64,000 nt of DNA from Carallia brachiata (GCA_021464245.1 JADCRB010000002.1:6142842-6206841), one strand, 5' to 3'; shown: positions 43,861 through 58,300, numbered from the stretch's first letter. The notes: generated by a model from the letters alone, not told the origin. Translations and numbers: made by a program.

Positions 43861-46160
43861 GATTGGCTCATTCAGCAGGTGGCTTTGTTTTTTCCAAAAT
43901 GTTTCTTTTTCTTTCTCTTTTCAAGAAAGTGACCAAGAAAACTACTCCTGTGATTGACCTTGCATTTGCTTTTCTTGGTCTTAGGCCCTTGTTTTTCTCT
44001 CCACTTTTCTCCCTCTCTCTCTCTCACTTCACAGACACACTCTGTCTCTATGTGAGGAGCCTGTTTATTATTTAAACAAAACAAAACAAAACAAAAAAAT
44101 CACTTTGCATTGTGGAAGAGAAAGGGGTTAGCTTATTAGTAGCTTAACTAACTAATACAACTAAGCAAGTAGCTTATTACTAGCTTAATCCAGCATAACA
44201 AGATTACTTGTACATCATAAAATATGGTTATTGGTTAACTTTTCTCTCTTTCTTTTTTACTTTCTTTTTGGAAGGGAATGCAACTCTCTTATTATTAAGA
44301 TGTTGATATTAAAATTTAAATTTCTACACTATAAATTTATGTAAATTATATTAAATTTTGGTTGTTATTCAAAAAATTTAATGTTTCCCTCCCTATTTCT
44401 TAGAGTGTACACTCTAGTGACTTAAAACTTAATTATTTGTATTTTGAATTCTTATATTGAAAAATTTATGAATGAGTTTGTAAGGATTAAAAAAAAAATT
44501 ATGCTCATTGTATGGTGTTCAGCAGACCTTTTAAAAATAAATAAATAAATAGGACTACAAGAAGAGTTATGGTAATGGCTGGATCTATGCCGACAGTACC
44601 GGCTGGTCTTTACTCCAGGTTCGGTAAGTGGTTTGAGAGTCATGTGAGAGAGGAGGGGGAGAGAGACAGCATCGGGCTTCTTTCTTTTTTTTTTTTTTTT
44701 TCTTTTTTGAACATAGGTATTGAGTGGAGAATTTGGGAAAAAATCTTTTTTTATAACTAACTAGCTAAAAAAATTTAAAAAATAAGTGATTGAAATAGAT
44801 TGAGAAAATAAATGAATAAATGAAAATGATTGTAAATGATCTGAATGTTTTTATTAGATTTTTTTATTTTAATTCTTTTATTACGACAGAACATTGATAA
44901 AAATTAATGAAAGATCATGTTTGGACGACAATAAGCATGATCGTGTGACCTAATATCAATTGTATTTTTACATAAAATTGAAAATTTTGGGGGACACCAA
45001 AAAATTTATGCTTTTACAGAAAATTGGGCTATTTTTGTGTTAGTTAGAAGGTTGAGGCAGATTTTTTAGAACCTCATAGAATTTTGTAAAAATAAGTCTT
45101 AAGTATTCACTTTCATAGCGGTAAAAGTAATACATCAACACTTTTTTTATAACGAAAGCAAGATAAACACATCAAAGATATAATTGAGCATTTAAAGAGT
45201 TAAAAGTAATTTAAAACTTGAAATCCAAGCCTCTCTCCCATCTCTTTCCTCCAACAACAAAAAGTAAACTAAGAGCCTTAAAATTTCTTTGATATTTTTA
45301 ATTTCCATTCCATTCTTAAGATGAATCGACAACTATGGTGCAACAACCACTAATTACGTGTGCACTATCTAATTCTCTAAATTATGAAATTTAGAGGTTT
45401 TCTCTCATGAGCATCAATAATTTTTTCGAATTAATCATGTCTATTTTTTGGTGGTTATAAGAGCAAAGCTCCTGGGAAGAGTTACAGGTTAAATTGGATT
45501 TAAATCAAAGTTTAGACCGATTGGACACAACGAGAAGTTACTTTTTCTCTGTTTAATTATCTTTTTCTATGATTTTATTTTTTTTTTTTGCAAAATATGA
45601 GTTTTAATTCGTCAAATCAATAAGAAAAAACAGCCTTTACAAATAATTATACTAACACAAATAGTTTTTTGATAGTGGGATGAAGACTTACTAATACTAC
45701 TAACTAACAAAATTAGATTATAATAAACATATGCACAAATACAGATACATTCAAACAATGTCTATATATGGTTGAAGTTTTTCCATAAACAATTGCTTGC
45801 GCGCAAGGTACATTTCACAATTTTGGGTTTAATAATTGTGTCTAATTGATTTGAGAGATGACAATTTCAATGACCTAGTGAAATAATTTATGAACACACC
45901 TAAGAGACCATGGGAAGCATTAGTTTCATCGATAATTTGGTATATTTTCTTCATGTTAATCTGAGTTTTTCCTCACTATCATCTACTCTTTAATAAATGA
46001 AAATTTATTTCAAAAATACGATATTAGATTTTATATTCGTTAATATTGCAGTTGGACGTGAGCATGAGGATACTCATTTACATCTAATATTGCTTGGACG
46101 ATATGTCTTCTAAATCAAATTTTTATGAAGTGATTTTAATTTCGATTTACAGATGTGATA
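43861..46160. other. NEK6 upstream region and AT-rich spacer, no gene
   Basis: A CT-rich stretch (43990-44050) and (AAACA)n near 44078 lie in the presumed promoter. A GC-richer patch around 44565-44670 (gtaatggctggatctatgcc) has a short frame of no known family. Confidence 0.4.
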
Positions 46161-46163
46161 ATT

Positions 46164-46188
46164 AATATATATATATATATATATATAT
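46164..46188. repeat. (TA)n microsatellite
   Basis: About 12 TA units border the GC-rich island that follows. Confidence 0.9.
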
Positions 46189-46194
46189 TCGAAG

Positions 46195-46630
46195 GGGTAA
46201 AAGAATAACAGCAATGGGGGTTGCTTCACATGGCATAACAACAGAGACCATTAATATACCTTTCCTGTCACGACCCAATTCCCCACTGATTTCCAACCAA
46301 AGCCCCTCCATGTGCTGGTCACGCCTCTTGCCTCCAATGCTAACGTGCGCCAAGCCGTTATTAGCATCGGAATTTCTCCACTTGGCCAATGATAACATAG
46401 GCTAGATGCCGACTGGAGATGTTGTCCCATCTGCATTTCTGGGTCAGCTCGCCAAGCCGGCACAGCTGTATTGGTCCGCTTCGCCAGGATCTCTCCGGCA
46501 CTCCCGGATTATTCCCAGTACTTCACTAACATGCGCACATGCCGGTTGCAAGAAAAACGACGCATACGACTGGGGAAGAAGATGGTAAAACCTATGGGTC
46601 TACGTGAATGTTGATGGGATTTTAGTCGTA
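46195..46630. other. GC-rich island of unknown nature
   Basis: This stretch is clearly richer in GC than anything around it. It contains tgtcacgacccaattcccca (from 46267), a beginning seen in some plant LTRs. Neither strand gives a recognisable protein; the longest frames are 63-78 codons. It may be an LTR or transposon remnant; no partner LTR or target duplication was found. Confidence 0.4.
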
Positions 46631-49600
46631 GGTGAGATCCGAGCAGTTACGAATCCAGAATAATTTTTCGGGAGATAAGAAAAACTAACATAACTGAATA
46701 GATTTGCTTTTAGCGGCTGTAGTGGTAATGAGCGTAATGCTTTCTTTTTATTAGATCTCTTGTTTATTTTATCCATTTAACATCTAAGGTCACATATTAT
46801 AGATATCATTCATATGTAATTTGAGATTAAAAATTTTATTTCCTCAAATCTCACTCCAATGATTAATGAGATAGAAGCATGTGTACATGTTAGCTAGACT
46901 TATCATCGATTGAGGTTTGAGTTTTACACATTAAAATTTTGCAATTCACGCATTAAATCTTGTTACCTTTAAAAATGTGATCGCTCGTAACCATGTAAAT
47001 AATAGTCCAAATGACTTTGAAAGTTTGTATTAGCACATCTTTCTTCTTTTTTTTTTTTTTGCTCAAAGCTAGTACAAAGGGAGTTAAATAACCCCAAAAT
47101 CGCCAGTTTATATTCACTTATATGTAAAACTTTCTTTTCCGGTCTAGTTGAATCAAAGAGAGAGCTGTAAGCGGAGTTTGACTTTAAACTCAAAATCTCA
47201 TTGGTAAACTTTTTTTTTTTTCTTGGTGAAAAAAAGGGGAAGGCAAGAGTGAGGAGGATTGCGCTACAACTCCCACAAGTAACGGACTGAGCTTCTTTAC
47301 CAATTCTGTGGAAGAGTATAATCTGAGACACCCAATATGAGTCACCAACCATTACATAAGGAATCAGTGTACATTTAATCCTACCTTACAACCTTTTTGA
47401 TTGGGAGTCATAATTAGTGATTCTAGATACATGTGAGACATTAGAAGGCATGACAAACATAAACTCGTTCAATTTTGTCCACAAACGGTTGCGAAGCACA
47501 TGTGAATACTCATACATTTCTGAAGCTACAAATGCCTAGCGTGCGCTTGAGTAGCCACCCTGCCCTAAAAAATGAAAATGCAGCTGAATTTAATGTATGA
47601 CAGCTAAAGGACACATTTGATGTGGATTGAAGATGGAGAAGTAGGTTGGAAGTTGGTAGATCAAGGTTGAAGTAAGGTGACTTGGTAGGAGTTCCATTCC
47701 ATCTAATGCATGATTCGGTTGTAATTAATGTGTTAATTTCACGAAATCACCTTATTAAGAGTAAGAAAAAGGTGTTTGTCATACTTACTTTTTAAATGAG
47801 TATAGCGCACGCACAACTTCAAATAATTGAATATAGTACAATTCTTTGTTTTTTGAACATCAAGGAAGATCTTATTCATGACATCTAGGAAAATATAAAC
47901 ACCCTTCCAAAGGACACACATCTTTGTACTATTGACAAAATCTGCGACTCCGTGTTGTACCTAGGAATTCAAGAAACAGTCCCCCATCTTTCATCAAAAT
48001 TCCTACATCAACCAACCTATCTACTTTGTCATCAGTTCTAACAACCCAAACAAAATTGTCAATCCAAATAAAATCAAGATCCCAAAAACCAAAATTTTCT
48101 AAACAAAAACCAAACCATCTGCTACTGCCTCTTACAAGAATCCTCAAACAAAAAAGAGAAGATTCACAAGTTTTAATTCAGATAATACAAAGGCAGAAAC
48201 CTGAATGCATAATTCCAAGAACACCCGCAAAAAAAAAAAAATAAAAGACATTGCTCAACTCAGCCAAGCTATCAAATCTATTATATGTTTTTTTTTATTG
48301 TTTTATTTTAACTGGGTGAAACTTAAATTGTTTGTTTTCACTTGCTTGATTAAGTTAACTTGATTCATCTTTTAAATGAATTAATTTAAAAAAATCCCTA
48401 AAAACAATATATAGTAGATAGAATGAGGTCAGTTTTATAGGTTTAGTCAACTTTTCAATAACATCAAATTGCTTCTTCCAAAAAGAATCGTACGCAATAC
48501 GATGGACAAATAGAGTAGAGATGAAGATTCTTTTCGATATAAGCTCCATAATAATAAGTTTTTTTTGTTCAAAAAAATAATAATTTGTTTTGGTAGACCA
48601 ACGACTAGATATTTGCTTTCGTTTGCTTTGCAATAATTGAGTTTCTATGCCAAAGGGGAAAAAAAAACTGAACAGTTGATCTACACCCCCCTTTTTCTTC
48701 GTGCTAAAACTATCTTATGATTATGCATGGAGGTTTATAGTGCTATCTTTTGATTGTTGATTTTTGCTCAAATATGTAATTATTTAATGGTCAAATAAAG
48801 AAAATATGAAACAAGTTGATTTTTGTTACCCACAATTTGCAATTTGGGATTTGTCAAAGGGACCGTCCATCTGCTCATTTTATAAGTCATAAGCCGTAAC
48901 ATGTGCTGTATTGCTGTTTATATAGTTGGTATTATAAGTTAGAACCCATTTTTGGACCTTTAATAAATTAAGGCAATTGGTAACCACACTGCAATCTGAT
49001 CTAAAGACTCTTTAAACATGTTTCCATATTACTCCAAACAACTGTGAATTGAAAAATAAATCATTATTTATCCATCAGTTGACTTTAAATTGGACCTCAT
49101 CTTAATTAATGATGATCGTGCAGGAATAATGTAACCATCTGCTTTTGTGGGTGACAGAATCTATGTTGGGATCGTTCTTTTGGATTGTCAAGTTATTATG
49201 AGAAATGGTAAATGGGGAGAAATGAAGAAGTAAATACAGCCTTTGCATTTGCCAAAGCCAATTTCCCCATATTGTTGGTTGCGGGGATCACCCAACTTTT
49301 GGTTCTAGATGTCCAAAGAAACAACCGGAGACACAAATCCCACACACAGAGGGCCCAAAGGTAAAGAGGAAATAGCACGGGCAATAAGTGCTCCGCATAA
49401 TGCACTATTTTTTTTAATAATATAGTACTTATAGATAAATAAGAGATTATCTTTACACTACCAAATATTGTCCTTTAGAGATAAAAAAATTTTTGGTCAT
49501 CATGTTAAAAATTATGAGTTTGATTTTTTGCCAAAATATTCAGTAAGGCTAACTATATCCTCACAAAATTTACTTCTTTAATAATGCCCAATTCTTTCTT

Positions 49601-52600
49601 ATTTTCAGTGAAGAAAAAAAAAAAAAAAACTGCTTTAACTTGAGGGACCCAAACTCAAGGGTTACGACAGATAAATCCTGCGTATACGTTGTGTACATGC
49701 CAAGTCGTCAATGTTGCACATGGAAGCATAGACAATATGATGTTTAAAAATAATGCATATATAGTAATTAATATATACGCACGTACCTTAATTACATGAA
49801 TTTCACTAACTTGCCATGGAATTAATTAAATAGAAAAGTAGGTCACTCTCCCCTGAAGCCATGCTGGTGATCAAGTGACACCAGATTTGGTACGATATCA
49901 TAAACGTGGTGGTCCTTCGCCTCCTTTACCAGATTTGGTGCGATATCATAAACCTGGACATGCACATGGCTAAACATTTCCAGTGACCCCAATTTTGTTT
50001 AGGCGTTCCAATAGTGTATGCATAAGCATAGTGATAAAAGTTAGATTAAAAAAATTGGATCCCGACTTGGGAGCTGCATAAATGGTTCAATCAGCAGGTT
50101 AATAGTTGAACATATGAGTTGACGTAATTTATATTTTTCATAACACTAATGTAGATTTTATTGATTTCTTTATATATGATAAGACTTCGATGAACTTCAT
50201 AAGGAGTAAAAATATTTTTATACAATTCTAGAAATAATGTTCTGCCAATTTTTAGTTGATACTAAATTCGAATTTTTTATAAGGATATAAATTAATACAA
50301 ATTGTAAGGTACAATAAGTAAATCATTTTGATTGAGTTAAGAAGAATATTTTGTTTGGCCCCCTGCTTTATATGTTTTAACTGGGAATCAAATATTATTA
50401 GTAATGCTGAATATTTATTAAATTTTTTTTGTAAATAAAACATTGGGCTAATGTGATATTTAATACAATTCCAAGTGCTAAAGTCTATTATCTACAACCA
50501 GGATTATGAAATTAATTACTAATCTTAACGAACTGTGAATTTGGGGAGGGGAAATTTGTGGAAAGAATTGATCCGTAGACAACACCTTTTTCTCTCCTTT
50601 TTTGTTTTTGTTGCTGTTGCAGGAGATTTTTTTTTTTTTTGGTCTATTGAAATTAGTAGGTTAATGATAAAAGAAGAGAGAAAGTAAGCGTCAAATTTGA
50701 TATTCGAATCCTAAACCTCAAGGTTAGAGATACTAAATCTCAACTAATTGAGTGATGCCCAATACTTTTGAAAGAGATTTTTTCTTAGTCTCAGTCATGA
50801 GAGAGATTTTTTACGTCTTAGAGAGAGATTTTTTGATAAAGTTTATAACCTTACATATGGGCTAGAGAAAAAACCCAAGACTGGACTGGAGCCCAGCCCA
50901 GCCAACAGACCTTTCAAAATCATTATAACAGAATCAAATCCAACGCGCCCTCATAAGAAATCGTCAAAACTAAGCCTAGGAAGATCTTCCTCGAGGGACA
51001 CACCAGTGTAGATTTAAATTTTATCCCACAGGTTTTATTTTTGACTCTGAGAAGGAACGGTAGAATTTATAAAAATAAAAAAAAATTCTTTTTATTATAT
51101 AGTTCATTACCATTGAATCTCAATAAATAAATAAAAAAAAGAAAAACCTCTACAAACATTATTGGCAAAAGATTGCCAATTACCTTCTCAAATGTTATGC
51201 TTTGTTCTAAGTTTTACTTTGTTTTTTTCTTTTTCTTGGAACTGTTGTATCAGTATCTGAATTCTGTATAAATATTTTAAAGGAGAGATATTTGCTATAG
51301 AAAGAAACTTCATTCAAGGTGAAAATGTGTGCCCCTAATCTTCTCTTAATGATGTGTTACTATCTTCTTTACAAGTCAGAAAAAAAAAATTCTTTCAATT
51401 TGATCACCCTTTAAAGGTGTCAAGAAACCATTACCAGTTTATCATATATGTAAAAATTTAACTAAAAATTTGTAATTAAATATCAACGTAATTATATTCA
51501 AATTAATACCGTATCATATCAAGGAAGCACTCTAGCCAAAAAAATTAAGTTATTAGAAAAGGATTAGAATATAGATCATGTATTAAATTCTAATGTAAAG
51601 AAAAAGGTAATGCTCAATAAAAACTAAATGGTGGTTCAGAAACTCCAACGAAATCAAGCAAGGGTAGTTACCCCAAAAGGGTGCTTTGGTGGTTGCTAAG
51701 AATTTGAAGTTACTGATAGCTGGAGCATCCTTTGGTGGTTGCTAAACAAGGACGACAATCTGTACAACGTAACCGCAGTTTATCTAAGTTTGTTGAACAG
51801 TTCACCGAGGACAGAGTCTAGCCATGACATATGTATTAGACCTCATTATTTTCTTTTATTATATCTGCAAAATCCAAAAAAGAAAGAAAAGCCATCTTCT
51901 CATCTTCTAGATGAGATGATAGATTAGAAAGAATAATGCCCCATGGAACTGGGATGAGACTTTAGAAATTCCATCCAAGATTTCTTAGAATGTAAAAATT
52001 ACTATCTGATTGCCAATAAGCTCTATTTTTAGAGTCATTTTCAAATTGAGTTATTGAAACTGACTGTTAAGCCATAATAGCAATTAAACATTCCTAATAA
52101 TGTTTAATAACGCAGTTAATAGCTTCAAGATATGTATTATATGAAGTTTAAGCATCTTTTATATATATTTTTTACGAACTTTTTTTTGACATTTAATACA
52201 AAATTTATTAAAATGTTATTATTTAAAGAATAAATAATATTATTGCATTAAATCAGCCTTTTTTTCCCCTTTATTTTAGCAAAATGATTTATGGGCGGGG
52301 ATAAAAAAAATGGCAGCGGAGTTAGTCAAAGTGTATATTATTCATAAATTTGTTACACATGAATTTTAACAGTAAATTTTGTTGAGAATTTTTTAAAATA
52401 TAATTAGTTATATCTCTTAATTAATTTAGTAGTTATAGAGATACATCGATTGATGAAAGGATACTTTAAAAAGTCGTGTCTGTTAGACTCAAAAAAACAT
52501 ATCTTTTAGTCAAATAACTATTTTATTATTCTCTTTATAAATATTAAATTTGACTATTCATATAGATATAGAGATAAAAGGACAATCCATGTATATTATA

Positions 52601-52969
52601 ATAATAATTCTGAAACACTATAAAAATTATTTTTGAGAGTTTCATTTTAATAGTGCAAATTGCAATCAGTTATAGTTTCATTTTTATCTTGTGAGGGAAT
52701 TCACTATAATTTGTTTATATCGATACGAGGATAAATTTTGTTTTAAAAAAAGTGATATTATTACACAAGTTCAAATAATTCTTTTATTTATAGTCATACC
52801 CTCTTTCTAGTTCTAACAAGTTTTATATTACGTATTCTATTTTTTTGTATAATTTATAATATATAAAATTAATAAAATTAATATATAATAAAATTTTAAA
52901 AAATATACACAACAAATAATTCTGTCTCTTTTTTTAACTTCGCAATTTTCCGTCCAGCTCTTTTTTTGT
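46631..52969. other. Gene-poor AT-rich region
   Basis: Only short frames without family resemblance are present. Small features: a direct repeat of about 30 bp around accagatttggt at 49880 and 49928, a repeat of ctttggtggttgctaa near 51683 and 51730, and several T-runs followed by GC-richer patches (47040-47350, 49195-49400, 50620-50760) that may be old retroelement scraps. Confidence 0.4.
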
Positions 52970-53126
52970 AATATACATGGTTAACCCCCGACAAGACTGA
53001 TGTAACTTTTCACTCTGGTATTTGCTTCCTCTTTTGCTGGAATAGTTTTTAATTGAGATTCCCTGTAATCTCTTGCATATTTAATGAAATTTATACTTTA
53101 CTTATCAAAAAAAAAAAAAAAAAAAA
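52970..53126 (+). mobile_element. LINE 3-prime end with A-tail (5-prime truncated)
   Basis: The stretch attccctgtaatctcttgca, then atatttaatgaaatttatac, ends in ttatcaaaa and a run of about 20 A (53107-53126). This is the common 3-prime end form of plant LINEs. No ORF2 sequence precedes it, so only the tail was inserted. Confidence 0.5.
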
Positions 53127-53250
53127 ACACAAGCCTGATATATCAGATCAAAAGGGCGACAAAAAAGTCATTCAATTGTTCCTTTCCTCTTATTTGACGG
53201 CTCCAATTTAGGACTGGTCCCCAAAAAAAAGAACAGTAATAGATTACATA

Positions 53251-53330
53251 GACTTCTTCTCGACCTAGTGGCGGACAAGAATGGCGGCATTTAAAGCTTC
53301 GTAGCCAATCTAATCTGTGATTTTGCAGTG
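53251..53330 (-). pseudogene. Fragment homologous to NEK6 exon 1
   Basis: On the minus strand this stretch aligns codon for codon with NEK6 exon 1 around the glycine-rich loop. Shared residues include IG, then NAAILV for GAAILV and VEK for AEK. Two positions are stops (TAG for the Gln before the loop and TAG for the Lys after HH), and one codon is missing near the 3-prime end. Similarity fades beyond the donor site, where a GTC as in the NEK6 intron start is still present, suggesting a genomic rather than spliced source. It is much too short to be functional. Confidence 0.6.
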
Positions 53331-53929
53331 GGAAAATGTTAAGTACATATATTGATACACATATTGATATACCCATGAATATTTCTGTTTTTTGAAAAAT
53401 TCCGGCATTTATGGTTTAGTTTAAGGTTTAGAGTATAGGACGATTTAGATAATATCTATTCAAATTAAATTGGTAACTGATATTTACACACAAAAAAGGA
53501 TTGTATGCACGCACAGAAAAAGTTAAAAACTTTGATTTTACTTTATTGTAGTGCGTGTATGCAGCATTTTACTGCGTGTGAATATCAATTGTCAATTAAA
53601 TTTTAATTTTAAATAAAAAAATAAAATATAAGTTTGAGCACGACACGACGCACTAGATTCAATTTGATGTCCATAGTCATGCCCTTTATAGTGATCTATA
53701 TAAGATTCCATTCCACTAATAATTTTCACAACTTGCTGCAGAAATTGCAGTAAGGAAAATGAAGATCAAAAAATTTCTTTACTTTTCATTGATCATATCA
53801 GCTCATTATTATTTTTTGAACAATAGAACATATCTTTATGTGATTACGAGAACTTATGTGACAACAAAGCCCCCTCCCCCCAGCTATTCAAGAGGACCAC
53901 AAGTCTATTTTTGGCCATCCACAAAAACA

Positions 53930-55350
53930 AAACAGCAAAAGAACCTGCCCCTAATTTAAGTCAATAGACTATCCCTGTCCAACAAAAAGCCTTGCAACAG
54001 CAGCTACCCATGGCACTAAACAAATCAAGATGCAATCGAAAAGTACTTCCCACCATGCTATCCACCCTATACAGAAGGACACCACAAAACCAACATGTGA
54101 AAGGAAGACACATATAAATTCAACAGGAAGACAGTATAGTCCCAGCCGGCGTGGGCAATTTTCACAACCATGCTACCAAAGGGGTGTTCCTCCCAACCCC
54201 CATTCAAGTTAATGCATCAGCAAAGGCATTACACATCCTAGGCTGGAAAATAAATTGGACGTCACTCTTAAGAGCCTGCTCGATCCACTTCATAGAATAT
54301 AGGCAACAAGTCCCATGGCCATTTAGATGGTTTATTAGACCATGAAACGACCACTAAAGAGTTACTTTCAATGATGAGTTCCCTTGAGCTGCTTCCCATT
54401 GCGCCTGTAGAAGAGACGCCTCCCTAATCGCTTGTAGTTCCGCCTCCAGAGGGTTTGCTACCCCGATTGATTTAGAGAACACACACCTCACCTTGCCATC
54501 ATGGCCACGCAAGACCTCCCCCTAATTCCAATCGGGCCAAGATATCCGAAACTGAGCCATCCGTGTTGAATTTAAAGTTGGGAAACATCGGAGTTTCCCA
54601 TTCCATCACCTTATGCACAAGCATTCTAGTAAATTGCACCAAAATGTTAGAAATGTTGAGAAGGAAATCATTAATAGAATAAGAGCACTCTAACCACTTT
54701 GCTTTCACCCACCACAGCATCCTTGCTCTAACCAGATCACAAATTGTCTCAACCATAAATGCTTTATTTTCACAAATGAGCTCATTCCTAACTAGCCAGA
54801 TAGACCAAGCAATAGCTAAAAATCCCATTGTCCATAGCTCCTTGGAGGTGACTTTGCTAACCCGAAAATCCCATGAGAACCATAATGAGATTATAGAGGG
54901 ATCTGCTACCCATTTAACCCCCCACCAACCCACACAGTAAGACTAAATCCGCCATGTAAAGTCGTAATGATGAAATAAATGAGCCACTGATTCATCTTTC
55001 AATTTGCAAAAAAGACACGGGTTATTATAGAAGTTACTTCTAGAAATTTAAGCCAAACTGTCAACTACTGGTAGCCTTTCCCTCAAAAGTTGCCAACAAA
55101 AAATCTTAACTTTTGGTGGTGACAAACCTTGCCAAATCGATGGACTCTCTAAGGATTGATCTCCTCTCCTACATCCACAAGTTCACAAAGGGATATAACA
55201 GTGAAATCTCCATTTTTCTCACGTTTTCATATTAATTTATCATTAATTGAATCAGTGAGCTTGGTAGCCTCAATTGGTGTTAAAAATTCTTGAAATTGAG
55301 CCCTCTCCCAATCAAATGGCTCTCTTCTCCATGAAAGCTCCCACATCTCA
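53930..55350 (-). pseudogene. LINE ORF2 3-prime fragment (zf-RVT plus RNase H), inverted relative of 27.3-28.8 kb
   Basis: The minus strand from about 55100 reads LPVVDSLA, CLFCKLKDESVAHLFHH (zf-RVT finger, last Cys lost) and SYCVGWWGVKWVADPSIISL. An open frame of 144 codons follows (54933-54499) with WLVRNELICENKAFMVETIC and FPNFKFNTDGSVSDIL, the last holding the first RNase H aspartate. Later parts (IIESNSLVVV, SNKPSKWPWDL, KIAHAG) are broken by stops, and ESDS has become ESNS. It matches the plus-strand fragment at 27.3-28.8 kb closely and is better preserved. Confidence 0.8.
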
Positions 55351-58300
55351 GCTCACTATATAGAGGCATTTTGCATTACGAATCCAAATTCTATTTAAAA
55401 AATAATCTAATTTAGAAAGTTATCTCATCCTCATTAAAAAAATTTTCAAATAAAATAATAAAATAAAAAAAAATGATAGGATAACATATCTCCAAGCAGT
55501 TTGGGCAGGCAAAATTACGTCTTCTGACTTTAACATATATGTCAAGTAATATACTTCTTTAAATTTCTTTTTTTTTTTTTTTTTAAAGTCTTTTGCTCAA
55601 TTTTATCATGGCCTCTTTAAATTGTTGTGAATAGATATTTAATTAATGAGAAAGACTCTTTAAATTTCCATTCATGAACCTTTGTTTAATTCTGTCGTAC
55701 AACTATACGGTTCTTAATTCCCGGTGATACGGTTCCAGTTACCAAGTTTGGAGACTTGATTTGCCTAAAGAGCCAAAACTGCCGTCTGTTGTTTTAACTT
55801 TTTTTTTTTTTTGACATACATCTGTTGTTTTAACTTGTCTAACTTTTAGTGTTTTAACTGATGCAGAGAAAGTAGGTATATTTTTACACATGGTCATTTT
55901 TTGTATTACATGCCTAAACAACTTCTCATATTTATTGATTTAGTAGGTTTATGATTCCCCTTTTGCTATGGAATATTGAGAGTTTTAATAAATCTCTTTT
56001 TGGTAACTATTTAGAAGATAAAAAGTTTAAACTTATATTATTTTCACATGACTTCGCATTTTTTTAGTGGTTACGGTTTTGCTATATATAAATAGTTTTG
56101 AAGTTAGGATTTCCTATCATGCTTCTTAGGGGTCATCTTTGCTTTGACACCATAATTATATTTTTTCAATTGTTTGCAAGGCAATGGCGAAAAGAATTTG
56201 GAAACTCAATGGTTCGCCTTCTTTCTCGCAAAATCTAATTCAATTTTTCTAAAGTAATATTTTACTACTAATACTGATTTGTATCTTTATTCTCATACAA
56301 GATTTAAGACTTTGAAGAAAAAGAATTCGAAGAGGATAAGGACATGATGATGAAGATTCCGATGTGAATTATTGACGAGTGTAAAATAATTCTGGTAATA
56401 GTCCAAAGATTACTAAATTTAATTGCTATCATTTTTCAGTTTTTCATAGTTATGTTGCGACAGAAATTAGATGTTGGGAGAAAGATTTTATAGGTAAAAT
56501 GAAGTTACACTAAAAACGAAAGTAAATCTAGCTGTTATTTATCAAAAAATTTCAAACATTAATAAATCATGTAAACAGCACGATTTAAAAATTATATATT
56601 AAAAAAAAATCATTTTCAATTATAAAATTGAAACTAATATTAAGTGATAGGTACCAAAAATTCCTAATAGTGTTAAGTAAAAGCAACTTATAGTTTAAAA
56701 AATGATTTATATGACGCATTTTCATATGTAATTGAAGTTTAAGCTTTTTTGTTATATATATTTTGATTTTTAACCATTTAATATTAAAAATATTATCATG
56801 TTTAAATATTATTTAAAAATAACAAATTATTAAATCATAAATAATCAAGGACTACTATAAGACAAATTGTATAAAATCAAATTTTTTTTAACCAAAATAC
56901 ATTAACTTCCATCAAGCTTTATATTATTTCATATCAAAAGGAAAAAAACAACATTGAAGTCTTGCATATTGTAATTGTTTCTTAAGCTTAGGGAATGTTT
57001 GGATACGCTTTTGAGAGGTATATTTACATTTCATTTTTAAAAAATGTGAAATTAAGTATTTGGTAAAATTTTTTGTGTTATTATTTAATTTTACTTATTT
57101 TCTTACATGACTTTCTAACATCAATTAATTGAAAAACAGTTTAAGGCTACTTGTTAATGCTTTTTAGATTACTTTTCATTTCTTAATATTAATAATAATT
57201 TATATGAACTAAATTACCTTATAGAATATTTATATAATTTTATTATTTTTTTCACATGCCATGTGAATTACATATATTAATTTATTTTATTAATATTTAT
57301 ATAAACAAAATAAATTTTTTATTATTTTTAAATAATATTTATTTTACTTCAATTTTATTAATATTGACACTTATAAAAAAAATCTCAAACATTTTATTTT
57401 TTATCATTTAGTAAAAATTAATTTTTTTTCAAAAAAGTTAAAAATTAAAAAAAAAAATTCTCAATATTATTTATAAAATATTATTATAAAAATATAAACT
57501 TATAAAATATAAAAATAAATTTCTCAATATGGTATACCTATATAAATTAAATGTTTAAATAAGATATTTTATTATTCAATTGCAACAATAAATATGAAAT
57601 TAACTAAACACTTCACTAGTTTGACGAACAATCGACAACAAAAAACTTGAATAAAAAATTAATAATTAATAACAATAATTAATAATAAAAATATATAACA
57701 GGAAACAGGCTCCTAACCCACCAAGTATTTCCCTTATTTCTTTTCCTCTCATTTGACAGCCGTCGTCAATACGACGTTGCAAAATACCGCAGGCTCTACC
57801 AAGAGTAAATAAGGGATATTTCCAAAATTGAATAACAAGCGAGGGCCAAATGTGTCAAAATAGGTAGTAGTAGCTCTAATTTAAGTGCTTATTTAGTTTA
57901 TTTGTTACTAATTTTTGTTGTTATTAATTACTAGTTATTATTCTTATTAATAAATAATAAAATAAAATCATTATATTTTGTTAGACTAATAGTACGTATT
58001 GTAGTCGAATGGGACCCCCATTGATTATGAAAAGAAAAAAATTTGGTATCCATATTTTGGTAGTCATATTTGATATACATATCATAATAGGCTTATTCAT
58101 TTCTATAATAAGATTGATAAAATATGATATAAAAAATTAACAAATAATTTTTTGTCATTTCTTGCCATAAAAACAATAAATGTTATTGTAGAAATAATCA
58201 AGTTCATCACAAAACGTTACATTTTATATGTATACTATCTGTATATGAAAATATGTATATAAAACTGAACTCTTATGAAAAATAAAAAAGGGACATTGAA

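Noticed and set aside
47220..47352. T-run followed by GC-richer text as a minus-strand LINE end
   Set aside because: No LINE coding motif, no target duplication; cannot be distinguished from a simple T tract.
49195..49405. Minus-strand 69-codon frame with hydrophobic N-terminus
   Set aside because: No family resemblance, no intron partner and no promoter-like sequence; likely chance.
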